A stretch of DNA of 64,000 nt from Phymatolithon calcareum (taxonomy: Eukaryota > Rhodophyta > Florideophyceae > Hapalidiales). The position numbers and the translations under genes are program-made. This document shows positions 1 through 10,807 of this stretch, piece by piece (position 1 is the stretch's first letter; every line of letters starts with the position of its first letter). The DNA lies in NCBI GenBank assembly GCA_977006965.1, contig OZ345381.1, forward strand, positions 620,001 through 684,000. The letters are read 5' to 3'. Below the pieces are notes generated by a model. It did no database searches and was not told where the DNA came from. It saw only the letters and a program-made list of their open reading frames with translations.

Positions 1-1235
1 TGTCTTATTCAGCATTAAAAGGCAGTTGCTCCAAAGCATGAAGCAACGTAACTGTCAAGTAAGCCGTCTATGAGCATTGAATGACTGAAAGCTACTGATG
101 ATCATCGCTTTGGATGCAAGAGGAAGAAGTTGGCCAAGTTTCCTGCATCCCACCAATCCGGAGAAGTCCAGCATACATTAACAGTGACTAATACAGTAAA
201 TCCGTTACCTTGTCTGCATTAGTCCATATGCAAGCATGTGCTCTATCTTTACAGCTTATGTTGATACGAGAAGGGCGAGGTATGCATGAGGGTCAAAAGA
301 CGAGATTGTGGTGTAAACACGAAGGAGTATGAGCCGACTCCTATGCTACATCAACATTGCCATTGAAAAGGAATTTTCCACTGGAGAAAAGGTTGAATTA
401 ATCTACAGCCCCGTGTGCAATTCTAAAAACGCACCCGTGCAGCTCCTCTCGTATCTTAAATACCAAGTTAAAGGAGCAGCTGCCTTGAGTAGGGTTGTTG
501 CGTGTTCGCATTCGATTTGTAGTATTTCGACTTCTGTGGTCTGTGTAGGCCAGGCTGTCCGGAACGAAACACCCCTAAGGGTAGTGCTGACTGCGTTCGG
601 TGGGAAAATTTCCCAAGAGCTTGCCCATTTATTTACTAATCGATGGACCTCTCTCGGACGGCGCCTCCCTTTCTGGTGTAAAGACTGTCTGCCTCGGGCC
701 ACTAGGTCAGAGATACGTTAATTTGAGAGCTCACAATCCAGACGGTCCCAATGTCTCTGGTGAATGGCCAGGCTACTCTCAGGGGATAAAGATCTCCAAT
801 TCCCATGGATATTACACTTATTGAGGTGGATAACGCAGGTATGCTGCTGGCACTGTGAAACTGTGGACTCAATTGGAGTGTAGGACTGCATAATTTACCG
901 CCAATCTTCATCTGTCCTGATGCAAACTTGTAATTCAATTGCGTGTTTGATTCGCTCAAGTTGAGTGCAAGATGCAATGAACGCATACCGCAGGACAGAT
1001 TCTGAGGTCAATAAATGAGAAAAGATTGAGACAAAGAATTTTAGGTCACGGTTTACACTACAGATGCCTTCTCTAGAATGAATCACATGAACCTCCGCTG
1101 TACACTATCTATGCATAGTGAATGTCCCAAACTAGGCCTAGCTGCCTTGTGTGTTCAACCCCCCACAGAAAATCAAGTTGCACCTCAATGCTGAAAGGAG
1201 AAATATGTGCCTTACATAGCTGTTTCACACAGAAC
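1..1235. other. intergenic, no gene recognised
   Basis: Short open frames occur on both strands but none has recognisable domains or a coding-like composition. The stretch lies 3' of the first C2-domain gene and ends at its stop codon. No RNA gene or long repeat was seen. Confidence 0.5.
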
Positions 1236-1730
1236 CTAGTCATCTTCGGTGTGAATGCGCGAGGCCATAAGTTGGAAAAAGTTGACATCACCAGGCTCGT
1301 ATTCGACGGAGACGTCGACGGTTCCGATGGTCTCTCCATCGGCATTGCACATTTCGATGTCCCCGACAACAGGGTTAGCCTCGAGCGTACTGAATGCGAT
1401 CTCACAGGTTCCGAGAAGATCGTCCCTCGAAAAAGTGTCTTCGTCCATGAGCTGGAAAATTAGCTTCTGGTAGTCGCCCTTCACGTGCTTTGTCACAGTG
1501 CTGTTCAGAAAACATAGAAAAGCAGATCGGTCAGTTGATCTTAGATTGCTCCGTGATCGACACTAGAGGCTTTAGAGATTTCAAGCGTACCTGTCCCAGG
1601 CGGGAGTTTTACTGTCAGATTCATCGGTCTTCCAAACCTCGCGGGCATCACACAGAACCTTGATGTAGAGATCGTTGCTGTATTTGAATTTTCCGCCCTT
1701 GATCCAGATCTTCAACTTGCCTTCCACCAT
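1236..1730 (-). CDS. small C2-domain protein, two exons
   Basis: Spliced from 1730-1591 and 1500-1236, giving 134 residues. The intron (1501-1590, 90 nt) starts GTACGC, carries a CTGAC branch-like site and ends in CAG; splicing joins PAWD to STVTKHVKGDY. The protein is essentially one C2 beta-sandwich: an N-terminal strand (MVEGKLKIWIKGG), a SNDLYIKVLCD strand, the typical PAWD turn, then LIFQLMDED and LLGTCEIAFSTLE. The acidic loops are only partly kept, so calcium binding is uncertain. C2 domains usually bind phospholipid membranes or proteins; no other domain is present, so the role is unknown. A TATA-like TATATAA lies about 60 nt upstream of the ATG. A divergent relative lies at 7851-8186 on the same strand with an intron at the equivalent place. 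Confidence 0.72.
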
Positions 1731-1788
1731 CTTTGCGCTTTTCTTGCCGATCACCTTGTGCCGACCGCAACCATGGGTTTTGAATCCG

Positions 1789-1795
1789 TTATATA
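1789..1795 (-). promoter_or_regulatory. TATA-box-like element of the first C2 gene
   Basis: The minus strand reads TATATAA about 60 nt upstream of the ATG at 1730. Position and sequence fit a core promoter; no transcript data support it. Confidence 0.3.
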
Positions 1796-2771
1796 GTGCT
1801 CAAGGCTGGGGTTATGTCGTATGACGGCAAAACATGAAAAGTGTGTGCTATTGGACGCAAGAACGTTACGTTTGTGCCTGGCGTTGGTAGATATTTCGGA
1901 TGCAGGCAGCTATTGGATCACCGCTGGTCTTGTTGGGGGGGAGATTTTCTGCTTTGCAGAGATCCATGGAGACATGACCAGCCAGACAATCTTGTCGATG
2001 CTTTGCATTTGCGCAATATCTTGGCACATTGATGATGATCATCATGATCGCTTCTGCTGCGGAAGACGCCTCCCTTGTTGGAGCTGTAGCGAAGGAGATA
2101 TTGGTTGCACGAAAAGAATGTAATTGGACAGGGACAAAACCCTTAGACAGCGATGTCATAGTTTTCGAGAAAACGGTACCGCTTTTTAGATTGCACATCG
2201 TTTTCGCTCAGCTCACTTTACGTGTCTCCCAGACTTGTGCCAGGAGGTCGTGGAGGAGGCCGGCGATACATGCTCCTGTGTTTTCAAATGGAAGGGGACA
2301 AGTCAAATCCCGCGCTGATTTTGGGCCCAATAGTCGGCGGATTCAAAGATGATTTTGTGGGGGCGGATTTCACCAATAAGTTTCAGCATGATGCGTATCA
2401 GATTCTTGCCACCAACTTGATTCGTGGCATCATGTAATTCTAAAATATTGCGCATAACTGTACTGTACTGCGCTCCGACAAGAACCAGATTCACCTCGAG
2501 CACCGAATCTGCGTTTCTCAATCTCGATCGAGTGCTTCGCATACAGTACGCAAGCGGGGTTTTGGAGCATCGTAGTTTCAAGAAAAGTGGTTTTTAGACG
2601 CTAAAGAGCTCTGTGCATTGTGGCGACACCCGGCACGGGGCGAGCACTCAAAATAGAAAGTCAGGTGCTGAAAAACCTAGATTGGCACAGCACGTCAGCA
2701 TTACTTCATATTCAAAATCACGTTTGCCTTCCTCCGTGCTGAAAAGGGAATGCGCCAGTGACAAAAGTGGG
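1796..2771. other. intergenic, possible coding relics
   Basis: No intact gene. A minus-strand open stretch (2303-2510) has a coding-like composition (NLIRIMLKLIGEIRPHKII) but no recognised family; it may be transposon debris. Confidence 0.3.
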
Positions 2772-2810
2772 GTCAACACAGGTCCATTCACTGAATGGAC
2801 CTGTGTTGAC
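2772..2810. repeat. perfect inverted repeat, 19-nt arms, 1-nt spacer
   Basis: The 19 bases from 2772 (GTCAACACAG...) are exactly reverse-complemented after a single C at 2791. No target-site duplication flanks it. It is one of a series of short-spacer palindromes in this window. Confidence 0.95.
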
Positions 2811-2977
2811 TGCATGATTCAAGGCGTTGGTGTCTGGAATGTGCGCGTGGACACGTATTCTGGCGTGGAGCCCATGTGCACTGCCCAATATCATAGTTTC
2901 CAGCCCCCGCTTTGCGTGCAGGATCACAAGTGCGACGACCTGTCGGACCTTTTCTTCTTGGTCAGTGAAATGCAATT

Positions 2978-3309
2978 TACTCTTTCTTTCTTTTTTTACT
3001 GCAGAAGACGTTAACTAAAGTTAACATTTGGGGTTGTCAAGCAACCCCTCATTGTTTACGAATTTGAGTACTTCAAGCGGTTTCTCCCTACATAATTCCT
3101 CTACCGTTTTAGGGCCTACTCTATCAATAGTCTGCTGTCTTGATCACTTTGCTCTATTCTTTCTTTCTTTAGTACAGAAAACGCTAACTAAAGTTAGCGC
3201 CAGGGGATGTTTTCAAACAGCCCCTCTTCGAGCGGCTTCTCATTGCATATTTCCTCTACCATTTTGGTGCCAACTCTACCAATCGTCTGGCGTCTTGATA
3301 CAGTTTCGC
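2978..3309 (+). repeat. two tandem diverged units with paired hairpins
   Basis: Two head-to-tail units (about 2978-3151 and 3155-3309). Each has a CTTTCTTTCTTT pyrimidine tract, then a hairpin around ACTAAAGT, then a GGGG...CCCC hairpin, then a shared stretch with CCTCTACC and a TCTTGAT end. Stem 1 is GTTAACT/AGTTAAC in unit 1 and GCTAACT/AGTTAGC in unit 2, so both sides changed together. Stem 2 has different loops and partly different arms but still pairs, with one mismatch in unit 2. Function unknown. Confidence 0.7.
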
Positions 3310-3609
3310 ACATTCAGTTCGCACCACAAGTCGGAGCTCCTCTCCAGTTGGTAGCGAGCAACGCCGCGGAGAATTGGAACACTGAGATCGTAAATATTGA
3401 TCACTGGTAGTTAGACCTGTCGTAGAGAGCCCTGTGGAGTGATAAAGTGTAACGTTCACGTGGAAAACTCGTCCACAAATGAGCTCACTTCATATTGATG
3501 CAGCGCTGGTGTCCAAGAGTATGTTTCTTCTATGAGCCAACTAAATCTACATGCGCGAGCCACAAAACTTCTACTGGAAAGAAAAAAACCATTTTGAGCT
3601 GGGCGTAAT

Positions 3610-4511
3610 GCTATGATGACGAAGACGAAGCCGCTAGAAATGTACCAGTAGCTGTTTCTGAGAAGTTAGCGCAATTGTTTGCTGACGACGTGCTGCTACA
3701 GGCCAAGAATTCCAAAGAAATGAAAAAGGAAGAAAGAAAGAAATTAGCAGACGAAAATCTACGAGATGGAACGCAAAACCAGGAAATAGGGTGGTGAAGT
3801 GCAATGGCCGCTGAAACACAAATTTCGCTCTTTGGAAAAGAGCTACACCCAGCATGGAGATTTGACATGGGAGTCACCGACAACAAAGCAATCTCATGAG
3901 TTCAGAATGCAGTTGGATGAGACCAGAAACAGCGGCAAATAGGTGCAAATGTTGGGGGTTATCAACTAGAAACATGCATCAGGATTTTAAAGTCGTCGGT
4001 GCTCTCCAAATGGGAGTATGCCATTCGCTGGGCCTGGATTACCAAGCGGTTCCTATCAGCAGTTGAGGCAGCAGAAGGATTTTTCTACAGAGACGTGTTC
4101 GTATAATATGCCGAACGACGAAGAGAGCGGATGCGGAGAGCTCACCAGGCGGAAAGGTTCGTTTTGGGCCTTGTAAGACCGAAAAGGTACGTACAACAAG
4201 CAAAAGAATAGCAAGGAAGGCAAGAGAACCTGACAAAAGTTTCCAATGATATTGAGTATTTTAAAGATGAGGAGCATCTGAACAAAGCGCTGAAGCAATC
4301 GGAAGAAGGTATGGTATCAAACAAGTGGGGAATAGAAGAGACATTTCAAGTCTGGAAGGTTGTCGAAGAAGGAAATCTGGTTATAATCCCAACAGACAAG
4401 ACGAATAAGTTGCCAGAAGTGCTGCACATGAGGGACAGAACAACGCGTTTAAGATGCCTAAGGCTGATTTTTCAGCGGAGCCCCATTGTGGAGAAAATCA
4501 ATTCTGGGTGA
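3610..4511 (+). pseudogene. decayed coding region, one frame with nonsense codons
   Basis: One reading frame runs for about 300 codons without a frameshift and is interrupted by about five stop codons (TGA, TAA, TAG). Each could come from CGA, CAA or CAG by a C-to-T change. The conceptual product is highly coding-like: Glu/Lys-rich at first (KKEERKKLADENLR), later SVLSKWEYAIRWAWITKRF and NKWGIEETFQVWKVVEEG. No family was recognised; a lost transposon or retroelement ORF is most likely from the setting. The same frame may extend in part towards 4904. Confidence 0.5.
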
Positions 4512-5039
4512 TGACTTTGGATCTAGTGCCGACATTGAGCTTATTGCGCTCCTGTGCAAAGTCAGGTAGACGACAATGGACCAATTGACTCAATATGAGT
4601 GCAAAACACTCACTCGAGCCATCATAGGGAGAGAGAGCGAAAAAGATTTTAGGAAATTGGAGTGAGAAAGTCGAATCAAACAATAAGTGGGCCTGCTACT
4701 GAAATTGAGGTCTTGGGAGCGTTAAATTATACAACATGTATCCCCCGAAGATTAATACTTAAAAGAGATCGGTGGAGATGCGGGAGAGGCAGACAATGGA
4801 TGAAATTGGTCGTGAAGAGGAAACATGCGAGCGAGGGAGCATCCTGGGAGCGCATGACTAGAAGAAAAATCGATCACGGCCATTGTCGTTACAAGGGCGC
4901 TTAAGCCGATAGGGTGGAGATTGCTGATGCATCACCTGTGCACCACCAGCTGGGTTGAAGTGGACAAACGGTATCCCTGAAATCCCTTCCTATCTGAGTA
5001 TGTTCGTCTCTGAACAGAACCTTGAAAGGAATATTCCTC

Positions 5040-5170
5040 TACATCGGGCAATTGTACAATCAACACTGACTTCGCGTGAGAAGACATCTTTTTTCTCTTA
5101 TTTTGAGGTAGATATTGCATAGAGAAATATCTTCTTGCAGAAACATATCGAAAGGGCATGAATCGAAAGC
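5040..5170 (-). repeat. dispersed repeat fragment, copy 1
   Basis: On the minus strand the stretch encoding AKSVLIVQ matches the plus-strand stretch at 6360-6410 encoding AKSVLIVRQ, including a shared run like CGCGAAGTC(A/G)GTGTT. The two copies are inverted relative to each other and may be relics of one mobile element. A small 8-bp inverted repeat with 1-nt spacer follows at 5229-5245. Confidence 0.4.
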
Positions 5171-6329
5171 TCTCCACGTGCGCTCCTCCGGCACATGCTC
5201 CATTTTAATCTAAAAATCGTTTATGAGTGTAGTGACCAATGGTCACTGACAATTCGAAAAGAGGAACTGTCATCAGACCTTGATTGACACCATAGAAACA
5301 AGCAAAAAAATAACGATTTCATTACAGAACCTTATTTAAGGGAAGGAGTCCACGCAGTCGGGATTATCTTGGGTTTTTCCTTGGATTTTTCTTGAGTTTT
5401 ATTTTTGAGGGGACTATTCATCTCCTATTCAGCACTGCGGTCGATTCTAGAACTATTTCGAAGAGCAAAAATTTGCTCCAGACTAGAAAAATGAAGCCCC
5501 TGTCGTAAGTCCGCTTGCGGAGATGGACACATTTTCGATTCTAGCATATCCAATGGAATTAAGAACCAGAAGCAATCGTATGTGAATTAAGATATGATTG
5601 CTTCTTGTGCATTCTGCTCTTCCCTCTACTTTCTCAGGAGGAAACCCCACCGGATATAAACCATCTTCATATCGGAAGTTTGCTCTCAGGAGATTGAGGA
5701 AGGACTGCGCCCTTGCGACCTTTTGAAGAAAAAATCCTAGGGCGATGTGGACATTCCAATTCCTTTGGCACGCCGAGTTCCTCCTCAGACTACGCATCGT
5801 TTGACCTGGCTGTTGAATGTACGTTTAGTTTCAATATTCTTGTCTCAACCCTTCTGATATTACCTCTAGAGACAATTTTGACCGCAGTCTCTTTCCCAAT
5901 TTCTGAGTTCTCTAAAACTTCAGAAGCAGTGTCCTCAGATGATCCAGCTCCTTGGTGGTACGCATCACCCTAACGAGGATCGAGAGGAGCGTTTCGGGCA
6001 CCTGCTCTGGTAAATTGACAGCGCCGCGGCTCGCCCATGCCAATTACCTATAAACAGAGACCGAAACGCTTCTCTGTCGCGGGCACCACTCTCCATATCT
6101 GTGCTAATTTTATTTCCAATCCAGTCTAGCCCACTAGCGACGTTCCCTCTCAGCTTATCCCACTCTACCAAACTCGGAGGAGCTTTCGTCTATCCAATTT
6201 TTTGATTACTTTTTTAGTGGTAAAAAACGCCGATGCTGATCAATTTTGCCCTAACGCAAAGAATCGTACAGGTTAATACCAAGGAGGTGGTGATTCGAGT
6301 TGTATATTTTTATATTTTTCCGCGAAAAA

Positions 6330-6480
6330 ATTAGAGTTTACAGCTTCAGCAAGTTCCTCGAGCGGAAGGTGTCTGCTCTCGCGAAGTCGGTGTTAATTGT
6401 ACGTCAAATTACTGCATCATCTTTCGGTCCCTTGTGGATAGTATTAGAGTGTCATTGCGAGTTCTCTGTTGAAAAGGTGA
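6330..6480 (+). repeat. dispersed repeat fragment, copy 2
   Basis: Diverged plus-strand counterpart of 5040-5170 (shared AKSVLIV-encoding block). The family is not recognised. Confidence 0.4.
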
Positions 6481-6499
6481 GCTGGTCTCCTCCAACGGC

Positions 6500-7850
6500 A
6501 TGATCTGACTTTGAGTTTCACTACGAGCTTGGCCGTCGAGTGTAAAAAATTCAAGTCTCCCTATTGGTTTTTGTGGTATTCAGGTCATGTAGCAAACAGG
6601 CAGTGCGCCTGCCGAAACTGCATGCCAGAGCATGGTTACGACGAGAGCCCTGTATCCATTTCCGAGTCCAGACGTGGAAACGCACAACTCTGATCTTCCA
6701 TTCATTAAATATGTTTTAACGCCGCTCGGCAGTTTAATATTCTGACAGTCTCTTCCTGTACATACAATCCTTTTGGGTATCCAGATTGCATTTGTCGGAA
6801 AACCGTAAGCTGTTCTGGTTGAATTCTGCTGCTGAGTGACTCTTCAAGCGGAGTTATTAAATTGTAATCTTATGAAGGTAAGGTCGCACATGCGAATCCC
6901 TTTCCACATCCTGCCTTGATCCTCAGCTCACTTCGAACATGTGTATAACATTCCCAATCCATGATTACACACTTCTTACAAGGTGTAGGTAGTCCGGGAG
7001 ACTATCCCATTGCTATATGAAGAAATCTGCAGCCGTGGACGAGCGGGCACAGACCGATGGCTGTGGAGCGCAGTGGCAAGACCCGCCAATAGTGTGATGA
7101 ATAAATCGAGTTCGTTTTTACTCTTGGAAAAAGGAATTCTTCGATGTTCAAATCTGCCACCAGGCTTCTATACTCAAGGCCTCCACATATGTTTTTGATA
7201 GCTTCCTACGACTTGACTAACTTCTACATTCCTGGTGATCGGATTTCTGAACATTGCACATACCTCAAATACGACACCCAAAGACACATGCACGCTACGT
7301 TAGAACAGTTCTATGTTGCTTGGGGTGCGTCAAGGCTGCCCTTCTGAGTAGCCATCCCAGATCCAATTGCTGGCATTCTTCGGTGCATTCTTTTCCACCA
7401 TGATTTGCATGTATTCACCTCCCGCTGGTCGAACGCACAATGAAGACAAATATCGTGACAAGAAGAGTCAGTACAGCTCGCTCAATGCAGCTTCTGAGCT
7501 CACGAATGTTCGTCGATTACTTACAGGGTCCGGGATGATAGAAGACTTCGACCAAAAGCTTGCCGATCCACTCGCCATGTCTATTATTCATGTGTATGTG
7601 CCTATCTAGCCCGCGCTTTGCAAATTCTTCGACTGGCATGATATATCCAGCGATAATGGTATCTTCCCTATCAGCGATCACGTCAAAAGTACATAGCCGA
7701 AAGGCAAGTTAGCAGAGCCTTGAAGGACATTGTCGAAAAGATATAATAGATATATCATTTGCCTTACGTCGCTACTCCATGCGCCGCGTTTCAATAATGG
7801 GGACACAAAAATTCAATGTTAAAAGATGTTCGCACTGCGCGAAAATCACA
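6500..7850. other. intergenic, weak plus-strand coding traces
   Basis: Plus-strand open stretches around 7144-7347 and 7367-7609 (for example DLTNFYIPGDRISEHCTYLKYD) look coding-like but are interrupted and unrecognised. They are probably further relics. Confidence 0.25.
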
Positions 7851-8186
7851 CTAAGGAAATGAAGGAAGAATTGAAGCATGTAACGTACGATTTTCGGTTT
7901 GAGACATGAGGAGCTGGAAAACCAGGCGATTGCACTCGCCGCTAATCAGAGGCTTTTCCTCGCTGTACCGCCAAACAAGCATAGAGAAGTTAGATCACAG
8001 ACAGAAAACATACAGAAATGAAGACCGGGTGACGCACAAGTTCCAGACGGGATTTTTCGGGTCTTCGCTGTGCTTTGTGCGACACATCTCAAATGGACCC
8101 ATCATGACGCGGACAGCGAGTGGATTTACCGTCTTTTGAAACTCGCCGCTCACGATACGCAGCGTAATTTTGCCGTCCAGCTTCAT
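7851..8186 (-). CDS. second C2-domain-like gene, two or more exons
   Basis: Exon 1 is 8186-8038 and starts MKLDGKITLRIVSGEF, followed by PLAVRVMMG and the C2 hallmark KNPVWN. The intron (7963-8037) starts GTGCGT, has a CTAAC branch site and ends in CAG. Exon 2 begins at 7962 and encodes GECNRLVFQLLM, matching the DYQKLIFQLMDE strand of the gene at 1236. Read through, exon 2 stops at 7851 (86 residues in total), which truncates the C2 fold; a further short intron beginning GTACGT at 7888 is possible. The intron phase (after two codon bases) and position match the first C2 gene. It is either a shorter paralogue or a decaying copy. Confidence 0.45.
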
Positions 8187-8189
8187 TGA

Positions 8190-9279
8190 GTTTTTCCTCA
8201 CGGACGTGCGTGTTGCATGGGCGTGCATGGGCCGGCACGTTCTGGTCAGAATATAAAAGGGAGCTGCGTGCACGGAAAACCGTATTTCTATCTAACGAGA
8301 GAGACAGGGAAGGGAGAGCGGGGATCAGTATTTCCAAGTTCGGTAAGCAGCACGTGAGTGGAAGGCATTGTTCCACACTGCACAGAAGTGAAAATTGTCG
8401 TTCTGCGTCACACATTGGATGACGATTCTGCATAAAATGTGGCATGCGAGAGCGTAGCGGTGCTCTGGCCGCATGTTCGGATGATTGAGAACTGGAATAG
8501 GGGAACGCAATATGTCAATTGGAATTGTGCTGCATAGCGGAAGGCGTGTTGCGGCAGTGCACGGCAGGCAAGTTTCTCCGACAAGCTAACGTTTGCAATG
8601 TGAACGTCACATATCTAACAGGTCTACACTAGTATGATGCTGACACGCCCAAGTAGCTCTAGCAGGAGCAAGACGGACAGACAGTGTACAGACATTCATG
8701 CTTGTATTCAAGCAATCGTGACCCCTCGCTGTGATCTTGGTTCTTACATTAGATAACGGTATAATTGGATGTCAGTCTTCTCTTGTATTTAGGGCACAGT
8801 CGCACCTCGGCAACAGTTGCGGATTACAATACTGTCGTAATAGAATTGTAAGTGCATGCGTCAACAAACCGATTCTAGACTTCAACTTGAGAATGTGAGA
8901 CTTTGGATTCCGTTGCAGTACAGGCCTTTTCTCGGTCCCACTTGGGGTTGCACGTGTATATCCAAAAGGATAAGATATACCGCAATGGGTGCTTTTGTTA
9001 GCATGAACATGTCTTAATACCCTAGGACACTATTTCGTACATCAGCGAACGGAAAAAGTTTTTGTCCCCTTAAACTTGCCAAGAAAGGTCATGCGTTAGT
9101 AAGCTACAGGTAGAGAGAAGCTCGGTCTGATACTACATGTAAGAAACTGTTGTCATCTCAAATCACCAGCTCTATTTCCCCCTCCAAGTTTCGGTGGTTC
9201 TGATCCGGTGATCGGACACTAGGAAAGATTACACTCTGAGATTCGTTTTTGAGTAGCATCGCAGACTTATGAATATATA
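8190..9279. other. intergenic, no gene recognised
   Basis: It lies upstream of the second C2-like gene. A strong plus-strand TATAAAAG sits near 8254, but no convincing gene follows it. Nothing else was identified. Confidence 0.4.
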
Positions 9280-9600
9280 TGGGCAGGGTGTCCTCAGTGG
9301 CTACTTACCTTTGAGCAGCCCGCGAAAACCTAGCTCCCGTGATGGTTAAGCTCGGATCTATGTTGCGGTGCTCATGCATATTTCACGGTGGACAGCCCCA
9401 AGTAGCCGGGTGTCGTTTTCTTACCTTGACAATGAGTTTTTGCTTGGTGATTCAGGTTTTACCGGCCTCTGGAGCCGAGCTCGTTGCTCAGCTGATTGTT
9501 TTGCGTAACGTAGTTTCACATAGATGTCGCGCAAGCTTCTGCCTTTTAGTTACTCTTTCCGCAGCGGCTGTTGGGAAGAGCTACTTCCCTACTGACCTGT
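9280..9600 (+). repeat. member of a diverged dispersed repeat
   Basis: Several short blocks (CCTCAGTGGCTAC, a GTGGACAGCCCC-like block, TTCAGGT, GCCGAG) recur in the same order at about 45940-46330. The plus-strand open frame here (9339-9602) is probably incidental. Homology is a visual judgement. Confidence 0.3.
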
Positions 9601-9942
9601 AGCAGATCAGTGGATCGACAAATTACAGAGGTATGGTACTCTGTAATTGTGCAGCACCGGCTGCAATCTACCCAGCAGTCGAGCGGGCGATCCACGCCGA
9701 TAACCACACCGAGCTAAAAACGGCGTGCGCTCCGCATGCTCGCACCAGACAAGAGAGGAAAACGAATTAGTTGGTCGTCCGGAGGGAAGCCTTTGCCTAT
9801 GTCGCGACAGTTCGGCGTTGCTTCGAAACAAATAGCGTCTCACGGCATTGAAATACTTCAAGCAGGGAAGAACTGCGAATTCGTTGAGGCTGTGCTTTTA
9901 AGGGACGGAGGGGCGTCTTTGGAATTCTAAAAGGAGGAAATT

Positions 9943-9962
9943 ACTTCTGGTCGTCCAGAAGT
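9943..9962. repeat. small hairpin, 8-bp arms, TCGT loop
   Basis: Perfect 8-bp inverted repeat around TCGT, followed by a run of five T. It resembles a bacterial terminator, but nothing else suggests bacterial DNA. Confidence 0.6.
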
Positions 9963-10457
9963 TTTTCGGCCTCTGGGAGCTTCTAAACTAAGTTAATAAA
10001 TATCCTCAGACGCTATTCTGAAATTCTTAGATATTGGCAATGAAGAGAGCCTTCGGTCGGTCCCCCGATTACCCACTATACCATTTGAGGTCATATATAT
10101 TGCTAACCTGCAAAGCCACAAGAACACTCTCGCTGACCTCCGTTCGAGATAGCAGCACTGAATCAATTACTAGACGATCACGTGGAGACGAAATTGCAGC
10201 GGGAAAGGGTTCTGAACGCGGGTATGCCATGGAATCTGACAGGTGTGGGGACTTCAAGCCTTTCCACCCTTCGCTCCACCAAAACTGCCTTAGGGGTTCT
10301 CCCTGAGTGCAGCAGGGGGAGATTTTTTAACTCGAAACTAACTGGCCCCATTTACACTCGCAGGAGTTACCACAAGGACGAGTTTCGCCGGAAGACCAAA
10401 AGAGAAGATATAGCCTACTGTAATGTTGGCATCAGGCATGACTCCTTGCGAGGAAGC

Positions 10458-10495
10458 CTGGCCCGTCTATTCGCAATTGCGAATAGACGGGCCAG
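10458..10495. repeat. perfect 38-nt palindrome, no spacer
   Basis: Exact self-complement centred between 10476 and 10477 (CAA|TTG centre). Its last base is the first base of the next palindrome. It lies about 310 bp upstream of the Mutator-derived gene. Confidence 0.96.
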
Positions 10496-10546
10496 TTATT
10501 ATAAAAAGCCATACAGTCTTAAGACTGTATGGCTTTTTATAATAAC
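10495..10546. repeat. perfect 52-nt palindrome, no spacer
   Basis: Exact self-complement centred between 10520 and 10521 (CTT|AAG), abutting the preceding palindrome. A third, imperfect inverted repeat (TTTTGCAG ... CTGCAAA) follows near 10578-10604. Confidence 0.96.
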
Positions 10547-10807
10547 AAACTTACCAAAGAGGTTGTGGATTATCAAGGTTTTGCAGGTCAAAAACTGCAA
10601 AGCCTGGGCCTGTGTTAAATAAATTTTAGAAATGTTTCCTCTTTTCAGGAAATTCGCAAAATGGCCCGAAAAAGTAAGAAAATTTCGCTAAATATGCACC
10701 CCTAACCAAACTACTACTCATCCTTTACGTAGGGCAGTCTGTGCACCTCCTCGTACTCGTCTGCTAAGCTAAACTCACAACGCTCCCTCACTAACCACTC
10801 TGAAATC

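Noticed and set aside
9943-9967. Bacterial-style intrinsic terminator
   Set aside because: The hairpin plus T-run shape is present, but introns and eukaryotic genes surround it, so it is listed only as a hairpin.
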